56,865 nt of DNA from Multifurca ochricompacta. Taxonomy: Eukaryota; Basidiomycota; Agaricomycetes; Russulales; Russulaceae. Positions 33,645 through 43,900 of this stretch are shown in pieces. The notes below the pieces were generated by a model. That model searched no databases. It had not been told where the DNA came from and worked only from the letters and a program-made list of their open reading frames with translations. The DNA is taken from the NCBI GenBank assembly GCA_022496185.1, contig WTXG01000230.1, forward strand, positions 1 to 56,865. Direction: 5' to 3'. Numbering within the stretch: position 1 is the first letter of the stretch; every line of letters starts with the position of its first letter. Made by a program: the position numbers and the translations under genes.

Positions 33645-34098
33645 TTTTGGTCTCATCTGACCAAGTGACCCTCTTCCAGTCCTCCATAGTCCAGTTTTGG
33701 TACTTCAAAGCAAAGGCTAAGTGCTTCTTGCAATGTACTGCAGAGAGTAGTGGCCTTTTCTTCTTTGTTACAGCCTTGAATGAATGTTGTTTAAGAACCC
33801 AGTGCACAGTTTGTGAAGAGACATGGTTGGGGATGATAGAATTGATGTGCTTTGTGGCCTGGACAGCATTGGCAACCTTTCCTGTGGTGATTTGTATCAT
33901 GATAGCATGTTCAGAGGTAGCAGAGAGCTTGGAAGGATGACCAAAATGAGGTGACTGATGGTTGGGAAGGAGGGTTCTGAGTGTCCTAGAGACTGTGGAC
34001 TGGCTGAGGCTGAGTCTGGAGGCAATAGTGTCAGTGGAATGACCTTCAGAGGCCAGAGAGAGCATGTTTTCTTTCTGAGCAGAGGAGGTGAGGTGCAT
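33610..34098 (-). pseudogene. Tc1 transposase N-terminal half, right arm
   Basis: Mirror copy of the left-arm frame with identical residues. It extends through the spacer to KRVTWSDETKINRFGSD, so the first catalytic Asp (WSDET) is kept before the sequence turns back at the palindrome centre. At most a truncated DNA-binding protein. Confidence 0.85.
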
Positions 34099-34462
34099 TG
34101 GGAAATTATAATATTCTGGGAATGTAAACCATGGTCAAATAGCTCTATTCCAGGTCCCATCAATATTAATATAACTATGGTAACCATATATTAAGGATTG
34201 GTTGCTGTACATTTGGTGGAGCATCCGATTCTGATATTTCTGATACCCCCTCACAAAACTGAGTCAATGAGTCCCCAATTTGAAATGGGCATAGCTCCAC
34301 AGGTTTTGATCAGAATTACATAATCATTGTTGCATTACATAGCCCTTATCTTGTACCTTTTATGGTATACCAAGACTTTGTTTATATTTGTTTTGGCTGA
34401 TGTGATATTCAACAAACAGTGCAAAAGTGCAAAACATTGACTCAGTTTTGTGAGGCACTGTA

Positions 34463-36786
34463 ACAGAACTCCCATCTGTTCTAACAAGTGGAGGACACTG
34501 CTAGAGCTTCTGGTTGGGGACATACCAGATGTCTCTTATTTTAAAGTCTTCGGATGTGAAGCATACTATCATGTCCCGGAAAACAAATGGCAAAAATTGG
34601 ATCCAAAAGCCAAGAAAGCCATCTTTGTTGGGTATGAGCCAAATAGCAAAGGCTATATTCTATGGGATAGACATACCCGGTCCTTTGTTTCGTCCAGAGA
34701 TGTGACATTTAATGAAGAGTCCTTCCCATCCCATTCTGTAGCGGGCAACAGGAATAAAGGAAAGGAACGAGCTGTTCCATTAGAAGAAGGGTCTGTCCAA
34801 CCCTCACCAGCAATAGCCACAGTTCCTCAGGATCCTATGTATAAGGATACCGAGGTTGAGGAACAGGAGGTAGTGGAGCCTCCTCAAATAAATCCTGAGC
34901 CTACCACACCCGATAATGAAGTAGACACACACACAGATACCATATATCAGACACCACCGTCCCAAATAATGGAACCCTCCCAACTCCCCACCAGAACTCG
35001 TGCCATTAGAAAGTCAACAAAAAAGGCTAGAGGCAAACTTTCCCAGCCAGTTTTTACTAGGGAAAGTCCACGCTCTGAACGACAGTCAGTGGCTATACAA
35101 GAAGATTTAGATCTTGATATTGTTATGCCAAAACGTTCACATTGTCTGAATCCTCACTTTTACAATGAGGATAATGCAGAGTTTGTGTAAGGTTCATCCA
35201 GACTTGGGACCATGGAGCTGCTGAATGCCGCTGGTGTCTCCTATAGAGACCCTCTGACCTTTCAGGAGGCAATGCAGTCTGATAATGCAGCTGAGTGGCT
35301 TGAGGCATGCCAATATGAAATAGATGCCTTAAAAAAGTTAAATGTGTGGCGCCTTGAGGATCTTCCTGACGGAAGAAAGGCAGTCAAATCGAAATGGGTT
35401 TTTAAGTTGAAACCAGATGGACAGTTTCGTGCTAGGCTCATGGCAAAGGGTTTCACTCAAATAGAAGGAGTGGACTTTGATGAAACATTCTCCCCAGTCG
35501 CCAGATTTGAATCACTTCATTTATTACTAGCGTTAGCTGCGCTAGAAGATTGGGAAATCCACCAGATGGATGTCAAATCGGCATTCCTTCATGGCGATCT
35601 GGATGAGGAAATTTATATGGAGCAACCAGTTGGTTTCATCATTGCTGGACAAGAGTCCAAAGTTTGCAGGTTACAAAAAGCTTTATATGGCCTCAAACAA
35701 GCCTCCCAGGCATGGAATCTCCAATTTCATGCGGTTCTAAGTGAACTGGGCTTCACTCAGACGTACTCTGATGCAGGAGTATATGTGTATCATCACCATG
35801 GGGGGGATGATTCACTTTTTGTCATTCTTTATGTTGATGACATCACTATACTTGGATCTTCAAAAGATAAGATAACATGGCTGAAGGAATCTCTATCTAG
35901 CTGATATGAGATGACTGACTTGGGAGAAATCCAGTCATATCTCGGTGTTAACATCACCAGAGATCGTCCTAACAAGACGCTGGAAATTGATCAGGCAGCT
36001 TATGTTTTGTCTATTCTTGAGAAGTTTGGGATGAGGGATTCCAACCCAGTATACACTCCCCTACCAGCTGGCGCGGATGCACATCTGGTCAAATTTGAAG
36101 GCCAGGCATCTACTTCAGAAATAAAGAAGTATCAACAGCTAATGGGGTCACTGCTATGGGTGCAGATTGGAAGCAGACCCGATATTAGCTTTGCTGTTGC
36201 GCGTCTTAGTCAATATGCTTCCAATCCTTCACAACATCATCTGCGCCTAGCAAAGTATGTTCTTAAGTACCTTAATGCTACTATGAACTACAGGGTGCAA
36301 TATTCTGGAGGGAACGAAGAGAGTGGTCTTCATGGCTTTGCAGATTCCTCATGGGGAGATCAGGAGGACTGCCACTCTACTTCAGGCTACGTCTTTAAAC
36401 TTGCAAATGGAGCCATATCCTGGTGCTCTAGAAAGCAAAAGACTGTAGCACAGTCCACCACAGAAGCTGAATATATGAGCCTAGCTGAGGCTTCCAATCA
36501 GGCTGCATGGTATAGGACGTTTATGGAGGAATTGGGATATGAAGTCACTTCACCCATACAACTCCATTGTGACAATAAGGGTGCTGTAGACTTGGCATTA
36601 AACCCTGTCACCGGAAGGTGGTCAAAACACATACCAATAAAGTACCATGCAATCAGGGAGTATGTAGAATCGCATCTAATAGATTTAGTGCGAACTCCCA
36701 CTGGTGAAATGCTGGCAGATGGCTTCACAAAGTCTCTACCAAGAGCGTCACATGAAAACATGGTTACTAAACTTGGGATTATATGA
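34463..36786 (+). pseudogene. Copia-2 integrase end, RT and RNase H
   Basis: Continues integrase (FKVFGCEAYYHVPENKWQKL, VFVGYEPNSKGY-type motif), an acidic linker, then a TAA at 35188-35190 where Copia-1 shows an open codon. RT runs about 35212-35904 (WVFKLKPDGQFRARLMAKGF, FLHGDLDEEIYMEQP, catalytic YVDD near 35831). A TGA occurs at 35902-35904, then the end of RT and RNase H (HGFADSSWGDQEDCHSTSGY, TTEAEYMSL, HCDNKGAVDLALNPVTG) to the natural stop at 36784-36786. Two nonsense codons are the only lesions in this part. Confidence 0.9.
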
Positions 36787-36994
36787 GCATATTGTCGACC
36801 TCGAGAGTGACGCAAGAAGTGTGTGCATGTTCTCAACTTCGAATGTGACATCAGAAGTGTGCAACAGAACGCGTTTCAGTTTGCATAATACACTTCAGAT
36901 CACTCCTCTCCTCTCGTCGACTCACTCTCACGCCTCTTAATTGGCGACATGCTCATTCAACTCATTTTGACCTGATGCCTAAATCATGGAGGGA
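36787..36994 (+). other. Copia-2 3' untranslated region and polypurine tract
   Basis: No reading frame. Ends aaatcATGGAGGGA against the 3' LTR, GGAGGGA being the probable polypurine tract. Confidence 0.7.
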
Positions 36995-37489
36995 TGTTGA
37001 CACGGCATGTGTCTTGAGGTGCTTCAGGCATCTAGGTTAGGGTCTAAGCTGTGCAAGATTAGATTAGATATAGACTCGGAGTTTCGGACTTTTTACTATA
37101 TCATTATTACTTTCTTTCTCGCGATGCGCAGCAGCTGACTGATGTACCTTAGTAATCCTGAGTAGCATGTGATATCTCACTGGCCAATGGCCTTTGTCCC
37201 TCGGTAGTATATTCTAGTGCATTCCATTGTGCACAGACCATCCTTTAGAACTATATAAGGAGGTCTATTTCGTCTCTTACACTTCAGAGTTTTCTTCACC
37301 TCTGAAGTGTAAGTCCCTTCTACATTACTTCCTACTTATACCTTTGACTAACTGCTCTCTGTAGCTAACTTGTCTTTTAGGTCAGTAGTATAGTAATTAG
37401 AGTTTTCTTCACCTCTGAAGTCTAACTTGTCTTTTAGCCTTACACGCTAACCACAGTCAGTATCACTGCGCACACATGCCTGTTCTTCA
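36995..37489 (+). repeat. Copia-2 3' LTR
   Basis: 495 bp, TGTTGACACGG...GTTCTTCA, with the TSD tgtca immediately after (37490-37494). A TATA box (ctatataagg) is at 37251-37260. Confidence 0.88.
37276..37313 (+). promoter_or_regulatory. Hairpin at the start of the copia transcript, overlapping a donor-like site
   Basis: A perfect 14-bp stem (CTTACACTTCAGAG / CTCTGAAGTGTAAG) with a 10-nt loop lies about 20 nt downstream of the TATA box. The 3' strand contains GTAAGT (37309-37314). CTAAC plus pyrimidines plus TTTTAG follows twice (AG at 37379-37380 and 37436-37437), resembling an intron with two acceptors. The Copia-1 LTR has the hairpin at 38828-38861 (12-bp stem), and the lone LTR keeps a shorter one. 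Splicing is an inference. Confidence 0.5.
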
Positions 37490-37999
37490 TGTCAAACAAT
37501 CATGCTGCTGGTTATACTGACTGTGGTTAGTAGCAGTGAGGCTAGAACAAAGACAAGTGCTTCAGAGGTTAGAAGAACTCTATATAATACTATACTACTG
37601 ACCTAGAACAAAGACAAGTCTATATACAAGGTTAGTCTAAAGGTAGTAGAGAGTAAAGTAGAAGGAACTTATGCTTCAGAGGTTAGAAGAACTCTGAAGT
37701 GTAAGAGAAGAAACAGACACCCTTATATACCCATGGGGGCCAGGGGAAATGGTCTGTGCACACTGGGAATAAGTCCACAAGTGCTGGACAATAAACAAAG
37801 AGGGATAAAGGCCATTGGCCAAAGAGATATCACATGCCTACTGCGCATTACTAAGTCCATCACTAATCAGCTGAGTAAGGTGAGAAAGAAGTGTAATAAA
37901 GATAACATAAAAAGTCTGATACTCCGAAATCTAATCTAATCTACAGCTGAAGCGAACCTTAGATGCCTGAAGCATCTCCAGACACGTCCTGTGTCAACA
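37490..37999 (-). repeat. Lone copia LTR in the Copia-1 leader
   Basis: Minus-strand LTR TGTTGACACAGG...GTTTGACA related to both copia LTRs. TSD gagcc is at 38000-38004 and 12828-12832; the two halves of the target are separated by Copia-2, which entered at the LTR's end. Removing both restores the leader, matching Copia-2's own leader across the junction. Confidence 0.85.
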
Positions 38000-38004
38000 G
38001 AGCC

Positions 38005-38650
38005 CTTCCTCTAGTGCTGGTGGTGGAGTCCATGATTAAGCCCTAGATGATTGGGGCCATGACTATAGTAGACTATCAGGTTTCCTCTGGTTGGGGCAAA
38101 CCCCCAATGACAGCAGCGGGTACTTCTGCCCAGAGACAAAACCTTCTAGCTACTGTGTATCTACTATAGTAGTTCAAGCCTACTTGTATCGAGCCCAAGC
38201 GTCATGGGAGTGACTACCCATGCCTTGTTCTAGACCCTAAACTCTACCTGCAGGTTGCTAAACCTGGCTTATGGATCAAGCCAAGCATTGACTGAACCTA
38301 TAGCCCCAAGCCTTCTGGGCAAGTGGCCTACTAAGACTATGGATGGGACGAAAACCCAGCTACATCTAAGAATACTATTTACTTAGAGCACACACAAGGA
38401 GCTCAAGGTGTTTCACCCACTTAGGGTCCCTCGTCACCTTTTGCAAGAATCCCCTGAGGGACTAGCCAAACAGATCAAGGTGGGCACATAAAGTGCACCA
38501 CCTTGTGGACAGTTAAGGGCAAGAGAAAAGAAATCGAAGCTCACTGGAAGACTGATTGGGAAAGATGGAGTCTTGCAAAGTGTGAGCTTTGAAGAAAGTT
38601 GTTGGACTGATCAAAGGGTGGTCAGTAAAGCGTGCCCAGGGCCCATAACC
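38005..38650 (-). other. Copia-1 untranslated leader, LTR-proximal part
   Basis: About 646 bp without a convincing reading frame, between the primer site and the lone LTR. Its gag-proximal 150 bases match 22040-22193 of Copia-2. The rest has no counterpart in the window because Copia-2 lost it. Confidence 0.7.
38625..38650 (-). promoter_or_regulatory. Copia-1 primer-binding site, internal half of initiator tRNA-Met
   Basis: Directly after the 5' LTR the minus strand reads GGTTATGGGCCCTGGGCACG. Its complement (cgtgcccagggcccataacc) looks like the anticodon arm of initiator tRNA-Met, read up to the CAU anticodon loop. Drosophila copia and yeast Ty5 use this half-tRNA priming. Confidence 0.7.
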
Positions 38651-39021
38651 TGTCGAACAGGCATGAGGTGCAGCATACTGACTGTAAGGGTTAGCGGTTT
38701 AGGCTAAAAGACAAGTTAGACTTCAGAGGTGAAGAAAACTCTATTACTATACTACTGACCTAAAAGACAAGTTAGCTACAGAGAGCGGTTAGTCAAGGTA
38801 TGAGTAGGAAGTAATGTAGAATGGACTTACACTTCAGAGGTGAAGAAAACTCTGAAGTGTAGAGGACAAAACAGACACCCTTATATACTCTAAGGGATGG
38901 TCTGTGCACTAGGAATAAGTCCTCAAGTGCCAGACAAAGTCCAAACAGTAAACAAGAGGGAATAAGGCCATTGGCCAGTAAGGAATCACATGCTTGTACA
39001 TCATTACTAAGGTGCATCAGT
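38651..39021 (-). repeat. Copia-1 5' LTR, inner part (R-U5 side)
   Basis: Minus-strand LTR ending ...CCTGTTCGACA at 38651. It has a TATA box (tatataagg on the minus strand near 38880) and the transcript-start hairpin (38828-38861). It is interrupted at 39021 by Gypsy-3 (TSD atcag) and continues at 46485. Confidence 0.85.
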
Positions 39022-39599
39022 GTTATGTCCGGTGTGAGACGTTCTGCACGACTTGTGCGACAGCTTTGTTCGTATGTTCAGATAAGAGACCAATAAGGCC
39101 TCTTGGAGTGTAAGTGGGTGAGTCAAAGTCGACGGGGCTGCTCCCGAGCGACAATGTTAAGCAGAAAGTGCCCAAAGCACTGAGACGATCGAGTCAGAGG
39201 GTTCAAGGGGAAGTCCAGAAGACAAACACCGATGTATTCAATAAGTCGAGTCTGAGGTCTACCGAGTAGCTACAGCGGACTTATATACGTAAAGCAGTGG
39301 GCGTCTACGAGATAAGGATACGGAGTCAAGTGGGCCCAAATATCTGAAAGCGGAGGGCGTAAAGCCTGGCTTCTACTGATAGGGTATTAAGTAAATGTCC
39401 GGTCGTATGATAAAGAGATAAGCGATAAGCAAGGAAACAAGTAGGCAAACAAGAATAAGCAAAATGAGTCACGGGGACGGACGAAGGGCATGTGATGGAT
39501 CCCACGATGGAGACGTGATCTGGTAGTGAAGCGTGGGCGGCAGGGAGGGGTCGTTGTTGGGCAAGAAAAAGAATACGGGAAGCGATGGGGTTCGTAACA
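39022..39599 (-). repeat. Gypsy-3 3' LTR
   Basis: 578 bp. On the plus strand it ends ttcgtaaca, next to the complement of the polypurine tract (tcaccccctcttctgg). Near-identical to 45906-46484. Confidence 0.92.
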
Positions 39600-39630
39600 T
39601 CACCCCCTCTTCTGGTTCTAGCAGTCCCGG

Positions 39631-40830
39631 CTAGAAACGACTCGTACCGTCATCATCTTGAACCAACTCCAGGTAGTCGTCAGCTACATTACGGTCATCC
39701 ATGCTGTACGACTCCAACTCCTGCGGACACGCGTGGGTACGAAGAAACCCATATGGACCATGTTGGCCACATGCATGGCATAAGTCGTAGATGGGGCAGT
39801 TGATTTCTTTATGCCCAGCGTTATGGCGAAGGCACTTGCCGCACCAGCCTGATGGGTTGGTGATGGTCGGGGCCACTCCTACACGTCGGAAAATACAATG
39901 TCTGCTCCAGTGGAGGTTGCTTCGACAGTGTCGACACCATTTACGGTTGAGGGGGCAGTTCCAGCTTATGTGATACTTGCTATCACATCGCCAGCAGGTT
40001 TCCCCGCGCGGGTTCTCATGCAGGCGTGGCATCTCCAGCCGAGTCGGCAGCAGCGTTGGAGCGGCACCCAAGGTTCGAGGGGGGAGGGGTTGTGCATAAG
40101 TGTCCGCGTACCTTTCAGCAATTGTCTGGTACACATCCCCCGCTTCCAACCTCTTCCTGATGTCCACAATCTCCGACTCCAACTGAAACATTCCGTTCGT
40201 CAGCCTAGCCATCATCTTCGCATGCTCCTTGTACTGTTGGTTCAGCGTCCTCTGCAAGGTGATACTCTTCCTCAGCCTCATGACCTCTGCCTTCAAGCGT
40301 GGTAGCCTCATATCGTTCATTACCTCATCGATCGTGAAGGCGCGACAGTCTTCCGCGGCGAGATGCCCCAACTGCTCATCAGTCAACGTGTGGTGGAGTC
40401 GACCTGTATACCTTTCCTCCAGATAGACAGGAGCTCCATAAACCGGCCCATCCTTCTTCATACATCCCGCCACATCCATCCCGCCATTGGTGTAATAGAT
40501 ATATTTGGCAATGGCCGTAGATCCGTCGGCCATTGTAATCTCCAAGGGGAAGTACATCGAAGAGTTGGGGTTGTTGGGGATGAATGGGAACTCCGGGGCT
40601 TCGTCATCGATTTCTCCATTGAGCAGGTCATTGGGGTGGGGGTCTTCGCGATGAGTGAAGTCGTCATTTGGGTTCGGGGATTGGTTTTTGACTCGGGTCT
40701 CTGCGGCTTCATAGTCGATAGGGGAAGAGGGGCGCGTGGAGGGATGAGCAGAAGGGAAGGCTTCCATGACCACAGTAGTGGCAGTGAAGGCGTCGATGGC
40801 GGCGGAGGCAGCGATGAAGGAAGAAGACAT
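39631..40830 (-). CDS. Gypsy-3 ORF3: coiled-coil and tandem zinc-knuckle protein
   Basis: Intact 399-residue protein of no family I recognise, starting at the ATG at 40830, 73 nt after the pol stop. Residues 1-80 are low-complexity with P-S-S-P-I-D-Y; 90-145 conserved (YFPLEI, PVYLEERYTGRLHHTLTDEQL); 165-235 charged and probably coiled coil. Cys/His modules: C279-C282-H287-C292, C299-C302-H307-C312, C330-C333-H340-C345, and a looser one at C351-C354 with H367/C369. The tail is acidic (QDDDGT). Retroviral-type zinc knuckles bind nucleic acid, so an RNA-binding or Gag-like accessory role is inferred. No transmembrane segment is convincing. Confidence 0.88.
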   Translation of the reverse strand: MSSSFIAASAAIDAFTATTVVMEAFPSAHPSTRPSSPIDYEAAETRVKNQSPNPNDDFTHREDPHPNDLLNGEIDDEAPEFPFIPNNPNSSMYFPLEITMADGSTAIAKYIYYTNGGMDVAGCMKKDGPVYGAPVYLEERYTGRLHHTLTDEQLGHLAAEDCRAFTIDEVMNDMRLPRLKAEVMRLRKSITLQRTLNQQYKEHAKMMARLTNGMFQLESEIVDIRKRLEAGDVYQTIAERYADTYAQPLPPRTLGAAPTLLPTRLEMPRLHENPRGETCWRCDSKYHISWNCPLNRKWCRHCRSNLHWSRHCIFRRVGVAPTITNPSGWCGKCLRHNAGHKEINCPIYDLCHACGQHGPYGFLRTHACPQELESYSMDDRNVADDYLELVQDDDGTSRF

Positions 40831-40903
40831 GTTAAAAGTGTTGTTAGGACATTGCTGGTGAGGCGTTGTTCTGGGGGAAAGTCTGGGGTTGATTCCCTCC
40901 TTT

Positions 40904-43900
40904 TTACATGTTCTTGGGCGCTTGGGGATGTCGTAAATGGAACTCTGCGATCAGGTCCGGGGCAGAGATATCCCCGGCTGGTTCCCACGAGTTGTCAGAG
41001 TCTGGGAAACCTTTCCACTTGATCAGGTAGTACAACTTGCGCCCTCGGCCTTGTCGTTTGGAGTCTAGAACGCGCTCCACTTCCCATTCTTCTTCACCAT
41101 CGATAAGGTCAGGCGGGGGTCTCGGGAAGTTCTCTCCGTGAATGGAGGTTTCCTTGTAAGGGGTCAGAAGCTTGGCATGGAAGACTGGATGGATCTTCCA
41201 TTTCGGCGGCAACTGCAATTCGTAAGAGACGTCTGACAGCTTCCTTGTGATTTGGAAGGGTCCGTGGCATCGGGGCGCTAGTTTGGCCGAGGGGTGTGAC
41301 GTGTGAATATTCCTACCCTCGAGCCATACCCAGTCATTGGTCTGATAAGGTGTGAATGTGCTTGGCTGTGCTGCCAGAAGCTGTTGCGCCTTTACCAGAT
41401 TCTCATTGGCTGATTGTCGCAGCTCTTCCCATTGGCCGATCCGTTCGGTTACTGACGGGACATTGATGGGCTTCTCTGTCCATGTGGTGCGTGGAGTCCA
41501 GCCCATGATAAGGGAGAAAGGGGTGGATTTTGTCGTTCCATTGGGCCATGAATTGTGGGCAAATTCTGCGGTTGACAGCCATTCTGCCCAATCGTCTTGC
41601 CTGCCATTGCACCAAAACCGGAGATACTGTTCCAACCATTGGTTCGTCTGCTCAGACTGTCCGTCTGTTTGTGGATGGTATGCCGTCGAGATATTCTGCG
41701 TGATGTCCAGCGTTTTGCATAAAGCTCTCGCAAATGCCGATGTAAAACGGGTATCTTGGTCAGAGATGATCCTTTTAGGGAGTCCATAATGACGGTATAC
41801 ATGGTTCAGGTATAATTTCGCCACTCCTTCAGCTGTGATAGTTTCGTTGCAGGGAATGAAAAGGGCCGCTTTGGAACAATCATGGTCTGTGATGGTAAGG
41901 ATAGTGTCGAAACCTTGTGATTTAGGCAGCTTGACAATGAAGTCCATGGCGATGGTCTGGAAAGGAGTCGATGTACTGGGAGTAATGGGAAGCATTGGCG
42001 GGACTTTTGGGTGCGTGTTCACTTTGTTTGCTTGACATGATGCGCATCCTCGTACGTAGTTCTCAATGTCTTTCTTCATGTTGGGCCACCAATAGTCTCT
42101 CTTGGCCAGGGCATAAGTGTTGGTAATGCCTGGATGGCCAGCGGAGGGAGGTCGTGATGAAAATGGATCACCCCCCTCTTAATGTTGTCGCCACCGGTGA
42201 CAACGAGTCGATCTCCATCTTTCCACCAAAGACCGCTGATTTCTTTTAAATTGTGAGCGTCAGCCCATGAATGGCACAGGTCTTGGTTCATATTCTGGGA
42301 AACTTGTGCCCAAAGGTCCATGTCATGGAGACTGACAACGGCCGTCTTGGCAAATACCTCTTCTGGGAGGACAGTGATGTCGTTATTGTCATCTTCCCCT
42401 GTATGCATGTCTGGTCTGCGCGACAATGCATCTGCTCTAGCATTCTGACTTCCAGCAATGTGTTTCAGCGTGAAGTTATATTCCTCCAATTCCAGGACTT
42501 CTCGTGCCACGCGTCGACTGATCTTATGGGGTTCTTTCCAGTATAAGAGGTTGGAATGGTCGGTGTGGATGACGGTCTTGTGAGGGGTCCTGCCAGGTAG
42601 GGTCGCCAGTGTCGCAACGCCTTGACTATGGCTAAAAGCTCCCTGTCCCAGATGTCGTAGTTCCTCTCAGCAGGGGAGAAGGTTTCGGAGTAGTATGCCA
42701 CTGGGTGAAGCACTTGTGCGGCATCTCGCTGGTATAACACTGCCCCATTCGCAAAGTGCGAGGCGTCCACCTCTACTTCAAAGGACGGCCTAAATCTGGC
42801 TGGATCAGCACTGGTTCTGAGCCGACGAGGTCCCTAATCTGTTCAAACGCCTGCTGCTGTGCGGCATCCCAATGCCATGGTACGTCTTTTTCAGTAGGTC
42901 GTTCAGTGGTCACGCTATGCCTGAAAATCCCTTGACGAATCGTCGGTAAAAGTTACAAAATCCAATGAACGATCGGACATCCTTGACGCAGGTCGGCATG
43001 GGCCACTCCCGGATCCCTGTACTTTCACGGGATCCATGCGCACTCGCCCTCCTTCCAAGATGACCCCTAGATACTCAACGCTCCATTGTTCGAAGGAGCA
43101 CTTGGCAGGTTTGAGGTAGAGGTCATGTTCATGCAGTATGTCCAGTACCTGATGTACACGGCGTCGGTGGTGGTCCAAATCATCTGCAGTGGCTACTAGA
43201 ATGTCGTCCATATAGACCACTACTTCTCCGGTGAGAATGAGATCACGGAAGATGTGGTTCATCATGGCCTGGAACGTTGCCGGCGAGTTTGTGAGGCCAA
43301 AGAACATAACATTAGGCTCAAACAACCCTTGATTTGTTTTGAATGCCGCTTTGCACTGGTCACCTTCCTTGATCCTGACGTTGTTATAGCCCCATCGCAC
43401 GTCCATCTTTGAGAAGAGGGACTTATCCCTCATGGTGTCAATAAGTTCGGAGATGAGTGGTAGGGGGTAAGCGTTTTTCACGGTGTACGTATTAATCCGC
43501 CGATAATCCTGGACCGGTCGCAGCTTGCCATCCTTCTTTTTGATGAAGAAGAAGGGTGAAGCGTACTGCGATTTGGACGGGCGAATATATCCTTTTGCCA
43601 AATGTTCTTCCAAGAATTCCGTTAATGCCACCTGTTCAGACTGGGACAGCGGATAGATTTTGCAATCTATTGCTGCTGGCGTGTCAGGGAGTAGGTCTAT
43701 GGCGTGGTCCCATGGTCTGGGAGGTGGAAAACGATGGGATTCTTCCTCGGAAAACACCTTCCAATGCCGATGGTAGACACTCGGTACTACATCGCTGTAT
43801 GTCTTTTCCACCTGCCCTTGTACTGCCTTTTGGGCTAGCTCTGATGCCTTGGTGGTGTAACAGCGTCCTGGGTCTTCCCTCCCCGTGCTTGCGGCTTTTA

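Larger units (their letters stand above)
32839..34460. mobile_element. Tc1/mariner palindrome 2 (two inverted 5' half-elements)
   Basis: 1622-bp near-perfect palindrome. Arms 32839-33623 and 33676-34460 (785 bp each) are separated by a 52-bp spacer. Ends are CAGTGCCTCACAAAACTGAG, bordered by TA on both sides (32837-32838, 34461-34462). Removing the element and one TA restores the Copia-2 integrase frame exactly (HIY|NRTPICSNKW), so the palindrome moved as a unit. Each arm has the N-terminal half of a Tc1 transposase reading toward the centre. Confidence 0.93.
12838..37489 (+). mobile_element. Copia-2, Ty1/copia retrotransposon split by four nested insertions
   Basis: Plus-strand copia with LTR starts at 12838 and 36995 (TGTTGACACGGCATGTG in both) and the TSD tgtca at 12833-12837 and 37490-37494. 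Coding parts are at 22469-22983, 31323-32838 and 34463-36786. Tc1 palindrome 1 replaces the end of the 5' LTR, the primer site and the first part of the leader. Gypsy-2 interrupts gag, and Tc1 palindrome 2 interrupts integrase. Only two nonsense codons (35188, 35902) otherwise break gag-pol, so this element is younger than Copia-1. Confidence 0.92.

Noticed and set aside
32839..34460. Palindrome 2 as a long-read hairpin (missed adapter) artefact.
   Set aside because: An artefact would mirror the flanks too. Here the flanks are the two halves of one integrase gene with a TA duplication.
36995..37999. Tail-to-tail inverted LTRs meeting at 37489/37490, suggesting an inversion or a large hairpin.
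   Set aside because: The TSD tgtca at 12833-12837 and 37490-37494 shows that Copia-2 simply inserted at the end of an opposite-strand LTR.
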